From the NCBI GenBank assembly GCA_049999725.1, contig JBNGIS010020542.1, positions 1 through 39,932 on the forward strand: a stretch of 39,932 bases of DNA. The letters run 5' to 3'. Positions 9,004-19,200 of this stretch are shown here, one piece after another. Numbering within the stretch: position 1 is the first letter of the stretch; every line of letters begins with the position of its first letter. Source of the stretch: Haplomitrium mnioides (taxonomy: Eukaryota > Marchantiophyta > Haplomitriopsida > Calobryales). The position numbers and the translations under genes were made by a program. The notes under the pieces are model-generated. The model searched no databases. It saw only the letters and a list, made by a program, of their open reading frames with translations, and was not told the DNA's origin.

Positions 9004-9779
9004 TTATGTTAACCAGTGAAATAAGGTGCTATGGAAGAATCGTTGGAATCAGAGGCGATATAAAAAAAATTCTCCTCTCGTAAGTGTTAAGGTACCCTAG
9101 AAGTAGTGGATCAACTCATATCAGTGAGTAAGAGCGGATTGCCTAGATCCGAGGAGTGGAATTGGGCTTGTGGAGGGGAAGGAAGAGAGGCCGAAAAAAG
9201 AAGAGCTTGCGGGATTGCTTCGCAATTGGAAAGGGAGCTATGTCAACTGGCGAAGGAAGGCACCACTAAAAATTTGAAGGAAGTGGAAGAGATCCTGCAA
9301 GCATCTTTGAAATGCAGGAATCGATGTCTCGATAGGGAGGAACAGAATGCTCACTAGAGGCAATAAACCTAGAGATGGAAGGAAGGACGACCTTGGTAGT
9401 GGAGAAGGATTGAGGCCTAGATGAGAAGAGCTAGGAGCGTGGAACGAGAATCAAAGTTAGACAGGAGATGGAAGTGACTGTAGGTAAGGGGAAAGGCTGC
9501 GTCACAAACTTTCAGGTGAAGTGAGTGGGATCAAGAGGGCAAAGGAAAGATCCGCATGAGGCAACGACGAGCTAGGGGATTGGGGGCTGCTTTGTTTCCC
9601 TCAGCATAGATGGGTCTCACTAGGATCTACATCCTTTTCAGACTTCTAACAATCTACTCGATGGTTCCGAAGAAAGTCTCAAAAGGAAGAGAGGGTGGAA
9701 GCATTTCCAAAGGAATGTATGGACACGGTCCCTTAAGATTAGGTTAGCTTTGATCTCCTACTCTGTGGAAATCCTCGGA

Positions 9780-10700
9780 TTCGAGGTTCTGTGGTTGAAT
9801 TCGAACTCCACAATTTGTTGGTCAACCTCATAACCTTAGGTCTAATAGCGGTCCAACTTCTAGTTGGAAGACGGCACCTTGAGGAAACAAGTCAACTGCG
9901 GGCCCAGGGGTTACGAGTTTTCCTTCAGACTCCTTGTTTGAGGAATACTTTGGAACTGCTCCGCGGTCAACTTCAAAACTCAGGTCAACACTACAATCCA
10001 GCTTCCAGTTAGAAGACAGCATCAGACGGCGCCGTGAGGAACCAAGTCAACTGTGGGCCGAGGGGTTACGAGGTTTTCTTCGAACTCACTGTCTGAGAAA
10101 TACTTCAGAACCGCTATACGGTCAGCTTCATAACTCAGATCAACGTGGTCGTCCAACTGCCAGTTGGAAGACGGTGCCGGACAACGCCATAAGGAACCAA
10201 GTCAACTGCGGGCTCAAGGGTTACGAGGTTTTCTTCGGACTCGTCATCCGATGAATACTTCAGAACCGCTACGCAGTCAACTCCAGAACTTAGGTTAGTG
10301 CAACAGTCCAACTTCCAAGTTGAGGACGCCATCGGACGACGTATGCAGAAGAAACTCAACCTCAGACTCAAGAGTCCAAAGGATTCCTCCACCTCACCTG
10401 TCCGAGGGATCCTTCGGATTAGTGTCCGCGGTCAACTACGAATGCAAGTCAGCGCAGCGGTTCAACTTCCAGGTTGAAGACAGCGTCAAACGACACCATG
10501 AAGAACCAGGTCAACTGCGGGCCCAATGGTTGCGAGGTTCTTTTTGGACTCCCTATCCACGAAATACTTTGGAACTGCTCCACGGTCAACTTCGGAACTC
10601 AGGTGAGCATGGCGGTCCAACTTCTAGGTTGAAGATAACGTCAGGCAGCGATATTGGAGAAAAGTCAACATCACAGTCTGAGGTTCTGTGGGATTCTTCC
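9780..10700 (+). repeat. 155-bp tandem array in family A LTR
   Basis: Six degenerate units. The motif GTCCAACTTC(C/T)A(G/A)(G)TTG(G/A)AG recurs near 9851, 9995, 10150, 10305, 10460 and 10615. Each unit then has GGAACCAAGTCAACTGCGGG, a TACGAGGTTTTCTTCGGACTC segment, GAGGAATACTT and GCGGTCAACTTC. The GTCAAC sites are reverse complements of TTGAC W-box cores. I count about 11 exact TTGAC[C/T] matches on either strand within the array. Confidence 0.92.
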
Positions 10701-11639
10701 GACTAGGTTCTTCGGGATTCTTCATGCTCAGTTCTGTGGAATTCTTTCAACTCTCTGTCCACGGAAAACTTCGGGGCAAACCCCGAGAATCTTGGATTTG
10801 ACCGTTAAACTTGGATCATTCTGCAAATAGTCGGGATAAGTGTTGTCGCGTCTAGGACCCATGGCTGACGGGGAAAATGACCACTTGGAAGGGAAACGAG
10901 CACGCATGCAATGAGATGTGGGGGGTAAAGATTGAGGTGACTTTCTGTGGGTTGGTGTGTATGCAAATTAGAGACGCGAAAGTGATCTCGGGACAAGAAG
11001 ACACAACAAGGTAAGGAAGGAAGAATCTGAGTGAAGATTTACGTGAAGCGAGTGGACTCGTGCAGAGGGCTAGCAGGGGTGAAGGTGGACTGGAGGGGCG
11101 CCAAGAATCATTAGGCGGGGAGCTCTAGAGGCTCAAGCAATCTAGGTGAACTCATTTCTGCGGGTTGACCAGTATTGGAGGTGAATCAATACGTGAAGTT
11201 GAAGGGGATCCTATTTGTCTTGAGTTCAGGAGAGGCTGCCAAAGGGGGATCTTAGGGTCGTCTCAACATCATCTATGTAGGAGCATCAATCTAAGAGACG
11301 TTCAGAGTTTGTCGTAGTCTAATCTTCCAAGTGTAGCCAAGAAGAGAGTGGCTCCATTAGTGCCCATACACTGTGGAGCAAATCTATTCGAGGTTCAAGG
11401 TGGAATATGTAAGCTAGAAGTCGAGAGGATTGTCTTCTAGAGGTGGAAGTTAAAGAAGTCCTCTTCCGAGCTTGAGGAAGTAAATTCAGGGCTTCTCGAT
11501 AAGGAAGTTGAAAAACTATCTGGAAGGGGTGTGTGGGTGGAAGATTGAAGGAAGATTGGGATTGTGAGTTGAGGAGAGAAGTGTACTAGGAAGGCCAGTC
11601 CTTGTGGTTTCGTATGGCATACAATTTTGATGGTGCTCA

Positions 11640-11641
<2 letters not shown>

Positions 11642-11673
<32 letters not shown>
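11642..11673. repeat. (GT)16 microsatellite
   Basis: Uninterrupted GT dinucleotide run within the family A LTR. The other LTR copy lacks it because a 741-bp deletion removed the surrounding sequence. Confidence 0.95.
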
Positions 11674-11676
<3 letters not shown>

Positions 11677-12161
11677 CTCATGTATGTGTGTATTAGCTAG
11701 ATTTGAATTCCGTTTGTATTTTCTGAAAAGCACTTAGAACTATGAGTATACCGGTACCTCGGTTTGTTCGGACCCTAAGGCAACCCTGCGAAGGGGAAGT
11801 CAAGTCCAGTGACATTTCCCTTGGTATTTCTGATTGTGTATTTTGCTTCCATCTTGTACATAAGGTGTTCGGGTCTAGATTTGGGCTCCTGAATTATACT
11901 GCGGATTGCCTCACAAATCCTTCGGTCTTTGTATGTGTGTGTTTTGGGATTGAGTGTGAATGAGCAAGATTTCTGCTGAAGTAATTAATGATTCGTGGAA
12001 AGGCTTGTAAGGTGAAGAGAAATTCTTTAAGTCCTCAAAGAGATTACTTGCCACGAAGCCATTTCATAAAAGAACCGGTTCACTTATTTTGTCCACCCGT
12101 GCCTTCTAAAGTTGCACCTTTGGAGGCTAAGGCCTGAAGGAGGGGCATGACATACATTTTT

Positions 12162-12178
12162 TGGCGCTAGAAGGAGGG
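12162..12178 (+). other. Primer-binding site, element 3
   Basis: TGGCGCTAGAAGGAGGG, 9 bases after the LTR end. Element 4 has the same 17-mer with one change (TGGTGCTAG...) at the matching place (28436-28452). The initial TGG pairs with the CCA end of a tRNA. I cannot assign the tRNA species from memory. Confidence 0.75.
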
Positions 12179-12313
12179 CGAAAGGTTTGCAAAAGCCTGA
12201 GACCAACCCGAGGCCAAGTTATCACTGTGTGCACCAAGGACCCTAAAGTCAAATTGTGTAGGGGTAGAGAGATACAAGAAACAAAGCTCATGTTGTGAGC
12301 TTGTTGAGGAAGA

Positions 12314-13830
12314 GTGGAGAGGGGGATGGACCTATGGGTGGAATTGGTCTTGCCTAGTGTTGGGATGGCCAACTCGATACCCCCTTCTAGATTGAGGGGC
12401 AGATTCAAGTACAGGTCCTTTAAAGGGTGTCTGAAAGACGACCTCGATGTCAGGCTTGACGATCTAGAGAATACTGCAATAACTAATGGGGAAAGCCATG
12501 TTAAAATCAACATTCTGCTAGCAGTCGTGAAGGGAGAGGCACAACTGTTGTACAAGGATTTGCCAGACAATGTCAAGAAGGACTGGGGAGCATTCAAGGT
12601 TGCATTCATTGCTGAACTCCAAGAGATTGGGGAGGAAACAAGGGCATTAATCAAGATGGGTCAGCTCCGAATGAAAAAAAAAGAAATCTGTGGAAAAATT
12701 CCTCCAAAGATTCAGAAAAGTGGCTCAAAAGCTGAATCCACAACCCACTGATGGAATGCTGACACCGTGGCTTCTGGCAGCCCTGCCCAAAGGAATAGGG
12801 ACCTAGGTAAGGCACACGGACCCTTAGACTCTGGAGGAGGTGATTAACGCAGCTCGATCTCACATCAAGGCTACGATCACTAGCTCCCAATAAAAAGCAA
12901 AAGCAAAGTATGAATCCGAAGACTCTTTGAACACTTCTGACAACGTAGGGGAAACGGATGAGAGTTCTGCATCAACCTCGGAGAGCGAGGAGGATTCAGA
13001 CAACATCAGCTCAAAGGATGACTGGCATCCCGAAGGAAGAAAAAGAGAAAAAATTACAAAAGAAAGAAGTAGGCCAAGGAGCGAGAAGTGCATCACCACA
13101 TAGGGGCAAAGAAAGGGAAATGTAAGAGGGGTGAACTTGAATCCGAACCAAGCAAAAAGCTAGGAGGGAGGGATCAAATCGATGAGCTGAATGCGAAGAT
13201 GGAGGCAATGAATATCCTCTTGGCGGGGATCAAATGAAAAGGTCGCCCGCTCCCAACCAAGCAAGTCCGAGTGTGGTGCATAAGGTGCAACAAGCATGGC
13301 CACTCTCCTCAGGAATGCCCGACAAAGAACAATGCCATACATTACATGCGAGAAGAGGCACTTCAATTCATGAGGGAAAAGGTCAATTACGTGTTGAAGG
13401 AAGACCCTGATACAGTGTACCAAACCAACGAGGGACCTCGCACCATGCTTGGCAGGCCTGCAGGAGTGAGCAAAGGAAAAGGAAATCAATGGGCTGCCAC
13501 CATACCACCTTGGACGACCATCATAGTCTTTTGGAGTTGTACCTAGCCTCGGCACATTTCCTCCAACTGTCATCAGCCCCGCAAAAGCGGTTATGGCCAA
13601 TCGCTTGCATTGTGTTTCCAATGGAAAAAAGAGGGGCATGTGGCAGTCAATTTTCCTCTGAACCAAAAACCCAATGTAGCACCTAGCACATGCACCAATC
13701 CCCCTCCACCTGCGGTAGTCAATCTAATAGCCTTGGAGAAGGAGGAGGAAGCCGAGCTGCCTAGATGAGAGACGCCAACCCCTGAAGACTGCTACCAGGT
13801 GGTAACTCGAGCAGGGGCAAAATCCAAGAA
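12314..13830 (+). pseudogene. Gag remnant (element 3)
   Basis: Gag forms the virus-like particle. The first 145-codon frame (12314-12751) contains LDDLENTAITNGESHVKI, then LLYKDLPDNVKKDWGAFKVAF, typical of a retrotransposon gag domain. An A9 run at 12671-12679 hosts a frame change, after which KFLQRFRKVAQKLNP continues. Next comes an acidic Ser/Glu/Asp stretch (about 12905-13020), a basic stretch, AKMEAMNILLAGIK, and a zinc knuckle (13277-13318, CIRCNKHGHSPQEC, matching CX2CX4HX4C). A second knuckle near 13600 is degraded (FQWKK, where element 4 has FQCKK). Several stops are present. An antisense 175-codon frame here is a shadow. Confidence 0.83.
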
Positions 13831-14197
13831 GAACAATTAGAGGAAGAGCGAGTGGAAGGCTAAGAAAGGGACGGCTTAAGCACCCTCATCACAAGGAGAT
13901 TCAAATTACCAACGGGACAATCCGAAGTGGTTTTACCCCATACAATAAGATCATGTAAGGAAGCAGTTGGAGGTTCTAGAGGCAATAGAAGAGGAGCAGG
14001 CAGTGATCGAGACTCTCAAGGAGGTCCAAAAACAATAAAGAGAGGCCAAGGATGTAGGGGCAAAGATCACAACCCTAGAAGGAGGAGTAAAGCCAGTCTC
14101 TTACAGCATCAAAGGGAACATGAGAGACTGCCTTGTCACAACCACAACCGGCCAAGTGATCAAGGATAACCTCTTGTAGAGACGACAGCTCACGGAG

Positions 14198-14660
14198 TTG
14201 CTAATGGGAGCTAAAAGGAGGAGGAGGGTGCCCCGAGTGGGAGCTCAAGAGGAACTACAATTGGTATGCGAGGACAAAAAAGCCTCGGAGATTGATATTC
14301 AGATAACAGGGTGCACGCTCTCGCTAGTGCCCGTAGACAAAGGGGCATGGGTCATAATTATGGTGGAGGAGACTACCTACAAACTGGGATTCAGAGAATT
14401 CCAACCCATTCCCAAGATCATGAGGTTGGCAGATGGTTCTCGAGTGAAACCATTTGGCTCCCTACTCCGAGTGCCCACTTCCAACAAAGGCAAGGAGTTC
14501 AAATTGAACTACCAAGTCATGCGGCCAGCTAGAGCATCACCCTATTCAATGCTGATTGGACGACCATAGCTCTATGGAGCCCAAGTTCTACACAATTGGG
14601 GAAATTCAACCTTGGTGTTTGGTCTTTAGAAAACGGTAGTTCACTATGGATCAATTCCAC
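14198..14660 (+). pseudogene. Aspartic protease remnant (element 3)
   Basis: The frame at 14198-14569 (123 codons) holds IDIQITGCTLSLVPVDKGAW, with catalytic Asp at 14336-14338 in a D-K-G-A version of the usual DxGA. Further on are TYKLGFREFQPIPKIMRLAD, FKLNYQVM, and SPYSMLIGRP just before a TAG at 14567-14569. The TAG follows directly where the other copies have Trp (RPWLYGA), a TGG-to-TAG change. The product would be the polyprotein-cleaving protease. Confidence 0.83.
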
Positions 14661-14662
14661 AC

Positions 14663-14980
14663 TTGGGAGAGATGCAGGTAGAAGAGGAGTACAATAGTGA
14701 GTGGTCCGAAGAGGAGGAGGAATTGGAGTACCACTACTGGGTCCAAATTGTTAGTGAGGTCACGGAAAAGGATATGTCTAGAAAGGAAGTGGTGTCTGTT
14801 AACCAGATTGAGCTAGCTGAGTGCACAGAGACTAAGCATAGGGTGAGGGGATCCACCAAATATCTTGCACGGGAGGACATTAAGGCCGGAAGAAAAAAGA
14901 GGTCTGAAGTGTCTCATGTGATGCAAGAAGAGGAACCAAAAAAGTCTGAAGAGTCTCTTCGGGCAGAAACGGGGTTGTGA
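14663..14980 (+). pseudogene. Acidic protease-RT linker (element 3)
   Basis: 105 codons: EEYNSEWSEEEEELEYHYW, then a region ending KKSEESLRAETGL. It is homologous to 4727-5060 of element 1 on the minus strand. Strongly acidic, then mixed. No known domain. A TGA (14978-14980) separates it from the next frame where element 1 also terminates (near 4727). Confidence 0.65.
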
Positions 14981-15376
14981 TTGGCAATCCTGATGCAAGA
15001 AGGTGGTGCACAATGGAGGAACAAGGTGGAGGCAGTACGGGAATCACAACACAATCAAGCGGTTGTCCAGGAAGGACAGAAATTCTACATAGGCTCTGAA
15101 TTACCCGAAGAAGCGGAGCGACCAATTACTCATCTTTTCACAAATTTAAAAAATGCCTTTGCTTGGAGTCATGTGGATTTGAAGGGAGTCCCCAAGGAAT
15201 TGGAGGAACACAAAATTGACTTGGAAACCACGACGATGGCAGCAAACAAGGCTAATTGGGGTATGAAATTATTGATAGCAACATGCATCTATAACTATGC
15301 CTACAAGACCACCACTGGCCATTGCTCATATTTCCTAGTCTTCGTACAACACGCCTTGGTATTTGTGAAGTACTAA
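14981..15376 (+). pseudogene. In-frame fusion of linker to integrase C-terminal region (element 3)
   Basis: 131 uninterrupted codons beginning MAILMQEGGAQWRNKVEAV. They run through FAWSHVDLKGVPKELEEHKI and then, after LETT near 15229, continue directly as MAANKANWGMKLLIATCIYN and AYKTTTGHCSYFLVF. In element 2 these two parts lie about 2.1 kb apart (about 6190 and 8287). The deletion preserves the frame exactly. The Glu of the DD35E triad lies upstream of the retained part, so no catalytic residue remains. Confidence 0.85.
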
Positions 15377-15780
15377 GTGCCCACCCAAAGATTGTTGGAG
15401 GAAGATAGGATGACAGAACATCATAGCATAAGGGAAAGGCTCTATTACCTGGAGAGCCTAGAGGAGGCAAGGGAGCAAGCCTAGGAGCGACTGGAGCACC
15501 ACTAGAGATTGCGCAAGAAGCAACATGACAAGGGCCTGAAATCTACATATCTGTGTGAGGGAGATCTAGTGCTGTTGTACGACAACTGATTTGTTCATTT
15601 CCTAGGGAAGTTACACACCAGGTGGATGGGACCTTTTGCTTTGCAAAAGCTGCATCAAAATAGTTCCGTGGAATTGGAAACATTGGAGGGGAAGAAATTT
15701 GCCAATCGAGTACGTTTCGATCGCCTCAAAAAGTATGTGAACAAGGAGGAAGCTGGAGGGGGACCAGGGTCGATCCATTT
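15377..15780 (+). pseudogene. Integrase C-terminal tail (element 3)
   Basis: Homologous to 8405-8850 of element 2: VPTQRLLEEDRMTE, RLRKKQ, GPF motif (RWMGPFALQKLH) and FANRVRFDRLKKYVNKEE. Stops at 15482 (TAG) and 15597 (TGA) coincide codon-for-codon with those of element 2. An extra TAG at 15505-15507 falls where element 2 has CAA. Confidence 0.75.
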
Positions 15781-15950
15781 GAGGGATCCAATACGTCACG
15801 TGTGAGTACGTTAGTGTGTGAGGGTGTGTGTGTGTGAGTATTTTGCAATTGCGCTATGGCAACTTTCTATCTAGCCATGTAGCGGCCACTTCGGAGGAGG
15901 CAACCAACAGAGTGGAACGGAGGAGAGTGTTCGCAAGGATGCTTCACACT

Positions 15951-15961
15951 AAAAAGGGGAG
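15951..15961 (+). other. Polypurine tract of element 3
   Basis: AAAAAGGGGAG directly before the 3' LTR, whose first bases are TATCAGCC (TG changed to TA) at 15965. Confidence 0.85.
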
Positions 15962-15964
15962 TTA

Positions 15965-17810
15965 TATCAGCCAGTGAAATAAGGTACTATGGAAGAATCT
16001 TTGGAATCAGAGGTGACATGGAAACAATTCTCCTCTCTTAAGTGTTAAGGTACCCCAAAAGTAGTGGATCTACTCATTTTAGTGAGTAAGAGCAAATCGC
16101 CTAGATCTGAGAAGTGGAATTGGGCCCGTGGCAGGGAAGGAAGAGAGGCTTTCAAAAGAAAGGCTTGCGAGATTGCTTCACAATTGGAAAGGGAGCTATG
16201 TCAATTGGCAAAGGGAGGCACCACTAAAAATTTGAAGGAAGCGGAAGAGATCCTGCAAGCATCTTCGAAATGCAAGAATCGGGGTGTGGACAGGGAGGAA
16301 CGGAACGCTCACCAGAGGCAATAAACCTAAAGATGGAAGGAAGCACGACCTTGGAAGTGGAGAAGGATCGAGGCCCAGATGAGGAGGGCCAAGAGTGAAG
16401 AACAAGAATCGAAGATCAACAGAAGATGGAAGTGACCGCATGTAAGAGGAAAGACTGCAGCGTAAACTTTTGGGTGCAGTAGGTGAGATTAGGAGGGCGA
16501 AGGTGAAGATCTGCGTGAGTCAACAACGAGCAAGGGGATCGGGGGACGCTTTGTTTCCCTTGTCATGAATGGGTCTAACCAAGATCCGAATCCTTTTTGG
16601 ACTCCTGACAATCTGGTTGGCGGTTCCGAAGAAAGTCTTAGAAGGAGGAGACGGTGGAAGTGTTTCCAAAGGAATGTGTGGATGAAGTCCCTTAAGGTCA
16701 AGTAAGCTTTGGTCTCCCATTCCGTGGAAATCCTCAGATTCGAAGTTCTATGGTTGACTTTAGACTCTGCAATCCGTTGGTCAACTTCGGAGGTCCAACT
16801 TCCAGTTGGAAGATGGCGTCGGAGGGTGCCTTGAGAAACCAAGTCAACTGCGGGCCCAATGGTAGCGAGGTTTTTCTTGGACTCCTTGTTCGAGGAATGC
16901 TTCGGAACTACTCCATAATCAACTTCAGAACTCAAGTCAGCGATACGGTCCAACTTCCACTTGGAATATGGCGTCAGACGGGGCTTTGAGAAACCAAGTC
17001 AACTCTGGGCCCAGGGGTTACAAGGTTTTGTTCGGACTCCCTATCTGAGGAATACTTCAGAACCGCTCCGCGACCAACTTCAGAACTCAAGTCAATGCGG
17101 TTGTCCTTTTGGCAGTTGGAAGACGGCGTTGGACGACGCCTTGAGGAACCAAGTCAACTGTGGGCTCAAGGGCTACGAGGTTTTCTTTAGACTCCTTGTC
17201 CGAGGAATACTTTGGAACCGCTACGTAGTCAACTCCAGAACTCAGGTCAGTGCGACGGTTCAACTTCCAAGTTGAAGGCGGCGTCGGACGACAACTACAA
17301 AAGAAAGTCAACCTCAGACTCAAGAGTCCGAGGGATTCTTCAGACTCACCTATCCAAGGGATCCTTTGGATCAAGATCCGCGGTCAACTACGGATGCAAG
17401 TCAGCGCGGCAGTCCAACTTCCAGGTTGAGGACGGCGTCGGACGACGTAATGAGGAACAAAGTCAACTGTGGGCCCAATGGTTGCGAGGTACTTTTAGAC
17501 AACCTGTCCGCGGAATACTTTGGAACCGCTCTGCGGTCAACTTCGGAACTCAAGTCAGGATGGCGGTCCAACTTCTAGGTTGAAGATGGTGTCGGGTGAC
17601 AACTTTGGAGAAAAGTCAACGTTGGAGTCTGCGGCTCCGTGGGATTCTTCAAACTCGGTTCTTCGGGATTTTCTGGACACGATTCCGTGGAATTCTTTGG
17701 ACTCCCTGTCTACGGAAAACTTCAGACCAGACCCCGGGAACCTCGGATTTGACTGTTGAACTTGGATCATTCTACAAATAGTTAAGGTATGTGTCACTAC
17801 ATCTAGGGAT
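15965..17810 (+). mobile_element. 3' LTR of element 3, left part (before element B)
   Basis: Aligns with 9007-10858 of the other LTR copy with only a few bases of length difference (distance from LTR start to the insertion site 1840 versus 1847). It carries six 155-bp units (about 16740-17640). It ends at the degenerate target-site copy AGGGAT (17805-17810) next to element B. Confidence 0.88.
16740..17640 (+). repeat. 155-bp tandem array, second LTR copy
   Basis: Units with the GTCCAACTTCC motif near 16795, 16950, 17105, 17255, 17410 and 17567 (spacings about 152-158). Same unit number and order as 9780-10700. About 12 TTGAC[C/T] matches on either strand. Confidence 0.92.
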
Positions 17811-18222
17811 TGTAATAGTACAAGTATAAGGTTGTGTTATTTATAAGGAAATAGAGAGGAGTGAAGGAAGTGATAGTAAGTTACTTTTAGGGTTAAGATT
17901 GGATTACTTGTCTTTGAATTCACTTTTAGGTTGCTTGATTTCAAAGTCAATTTTGGTAGAGAGTCACCTTTACGGCTGAAATTAGAAGTGACTTTGTAAG
18001 TGAAGAAAGGACAGCCTCTTCTCTTATATAAATAGAAGGGCTTCTTAGCCCCACTCCTCATTTTGGAGTTTCTCGTGAATCACTTGGGTCCTTTGGTTGC
18101 TTGGCTTTTGATTGCACTCTTGGTCCTAGCTTGGACCTTGAGTTGCTTTTGGTTGAAGAACTCTATTAGAGTTCATCATGAGTTCTTACTCATTTGGATT
18201 TGGTCTTTGAGATTTTTTTACA
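17811..18222 (+). mobile_element. 5' LTR of element B (412 bp)
   Basis: Begins TGTAATAGTACAAG, ends TTTTTTTACA. TATA box TATATAAATAG at 18025-18035. Dozens of differences from the 3' LTR, so the insertion is old. Confidence 0.93.
18025..18035 (+). promoter_or_regulatory. TATA box in 5' LTR of element B
   Basis: TATATAAATAG is a near-canonical plant TATA element. The 3' LTR keeps TATAAATAG at the equivalent place (22275-22283). Transcription would start about 30 bases downstream, giving an R region of roughly 160 bases. Confidence 0.75.
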
Positions 18223-18223
18223 T

Positions 18224-18240
18224 TGGTATCGGAGCCACGA
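18224..18240 (+). other. Primer-binding site of element B (initiator tRNA-Met type)
   Basis: TGGTATCGGAGCCACGA starts one base after the LTR. It matches the TGGTATCAGAGCC primer-site class used by many plant LTR elements (complement of the initiator tRNA-Met 3' end), with one A-to-G change. The gag ATG follows 11 bases later at 18251. Confidence 0.88.
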
Positions 18241-18250
18241 TTTGTGAGCA

Positions 18251-18733
18251 ATGTTTCGAGAAGAAGAAAGTTATGGGCGATTTCCAACGCCAAAAGCATA
18301 TGATGGAAAGGTGACTTGTGGTGCTTATGAGAACTTAATTTTTGATTGTGAACAATATTTTGCCACAAGCCAATTAGATGGAGTTGCAAAGACTTGGTAG
18401 AGATATCAAATAGAACAAACACAACGTGGATTTGTTTCTTCTATTGTTTCTTAGCATGAGTTCAAAGAAGGAGTGATTTCAAGATTTAGGGTTGCAAATG
18501 CTTTAAAAGTAGCAAGAGATCAATTGGCCAAATTGAAGCAACTTGGTAGAGTGAAAAGTTATATGACACACTTTCAAGATACAATTATGCAAATTCTTGA
18601 TCTAAGAAAAGAAGAATCACTAGACCGCTTTGTTTGGAGATTGAAGCCTTGCACGAGAATAGAAGTTACTATGAGAGAGCCTACTCAATTGGAAGTTTTA
18701 AAAATTTTATGTCAGTACGTTTTGCTAAGATAA
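18251..18733 (+). pseudogene. Gag remnant of element B
   Basis: One frame runs from ATG 18251 to 18733 with only two stops: TAG at 18398 and TAG at 18452. Each follows a context where related gags have Trp (KTW-stop-RY and VS-stop-HEFKEG). The retrotransposon gag domain signature is clear: FKEGVISRFRVANALKVARD, KSYMTHFQDTI, FVWRLKP, TMREPTQLEVL. The frame then ends and no zinc knuckle is found, so the gag end and protease start have probably been deleted. Confidence 0.88.
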
Positions 18734-18759
18734 TCAAAGCAAAATATAGGCCTATCAAG

Positions 18760-19200
18760 GGGAGTGTTGTGACTATGGCTGATGGCCAAAAGCATGACGT
18801 GCTTTGCTCTCAATAGCCATTCCTTTTAAGGATTGGAAAAGAGTATACCAAATCTATGCAATTTGTTATTGCATTTGTACAATATGACATCATTTTAGGA
18901 TTGCCTTGGCTTGAAGAAAGATCTGCTCAATTCATTGGAGAAAACCAGAAATTCAAGTTACCTTACAAGGTAACAAATTTCTTTTGGGGTATTCGACACC
19001 ATTGGTCAAGAAGCCTAAGTTAGTTCAACATGTTAATTTAGTGGTGCAAAAGTTGCATGTCTTTGCTATTTGGATTAAACCCATCATGGACTTGAGTAAG
19101 GAAAGGGGAAAAGGTTTGTCTACCTTAATGATGGATGATATTTTGAAAGAGTTTGTGGATGTGTTTCTGCAAGATTTGCCCAAGGGGTTATGAGACGATC
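18760..19200 (+). pseudogene. Protease C-terminal and pre-RT region of element B
   Basis: SVVTMADGQKHDVL, then FVIAFVQYDIILGLPWLEE (ILGLPWL is typical of the chromovirus protease C-terminal half). A degraded connection follows with KPKLVQHVN and KEFVDVFLQDLPKGL, the usual approach to RT (FxDVFPxxLPxGLP). The DSGA catalytic motif is not present. It appears lost with the end of gag. Confidence 0.7.

Larger units (their letters stand above)
5762..9006 (+). mobile_element. Element 2: 5'-truncated family A gypsy internal region
   Basis: Starts abruptly at 5762 within the protease-RT linker, in head-to-head contact with element 1. It continues through RT, RNase H, integrase, C-terminal tail, a GTGTGAG-rich 3' untranslated segment (8851-8880) and the polypurine tract (8993-9003), which borders the LTR starting at 9007. 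Gag and protease are absent. RT, RNase H and integrase have each lost catalytic residues. Confidence 0.88.
9007..12152 (+). mobile_element. Family A long LTR (3146 bp), 3' LTR of element 2 and 5' LTR of element 3
   Basis: The left end is set by the polypurine tract and TG (TGTTAACCAGTG at 9007). The right end is set by GGGGCATGACA at 12152, followed by the primer-binding site at 12162. A second, disrupted copy starts at 15965 and ends at 23032. The LTR holds six roughly 155-bp tandem units (9780-10700), a (GT)16 tract (11642-11673), a hairpin-forming block shared with the other subfamilies (about 11430-11510), and the intact form of the site where element B inserted in the other copy (10854-10858). 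No canonical TATA box is obvious. Confidence 0.88.
12153..15964 (+). mobile_element. Element 3: family A internal region with deleted pol core
   Basis: Runs from just after the 5' LTR through primer-binding site, gag, protease, linker, the integrase C-terminal portion and polypurine tract, ending at the 3' LTR (15965). At 3.8 kb it is about 2.1 kb shorter in pol than elements 2 and 4. One deletion near 15228-15233 joins the linker (IDLE) to integrase (MAANKANWG), removing RT, RNase H and most of integrase. It could only ever have moved with enzymes supplied by another copy. Confidence 0.88.

Noticed and set aside
12127-12654. 175-codon minus-strand frame
   Set aside because: Antisense shadow of the gag pseudogene of element 3, whose plus-strand homology to element 4 gag is clear.
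13160-13666. 168-codon minus-strand frame
   Set aside because: Antisense to the zinc-knuckle region of gag. No recognisable protein features of its own.
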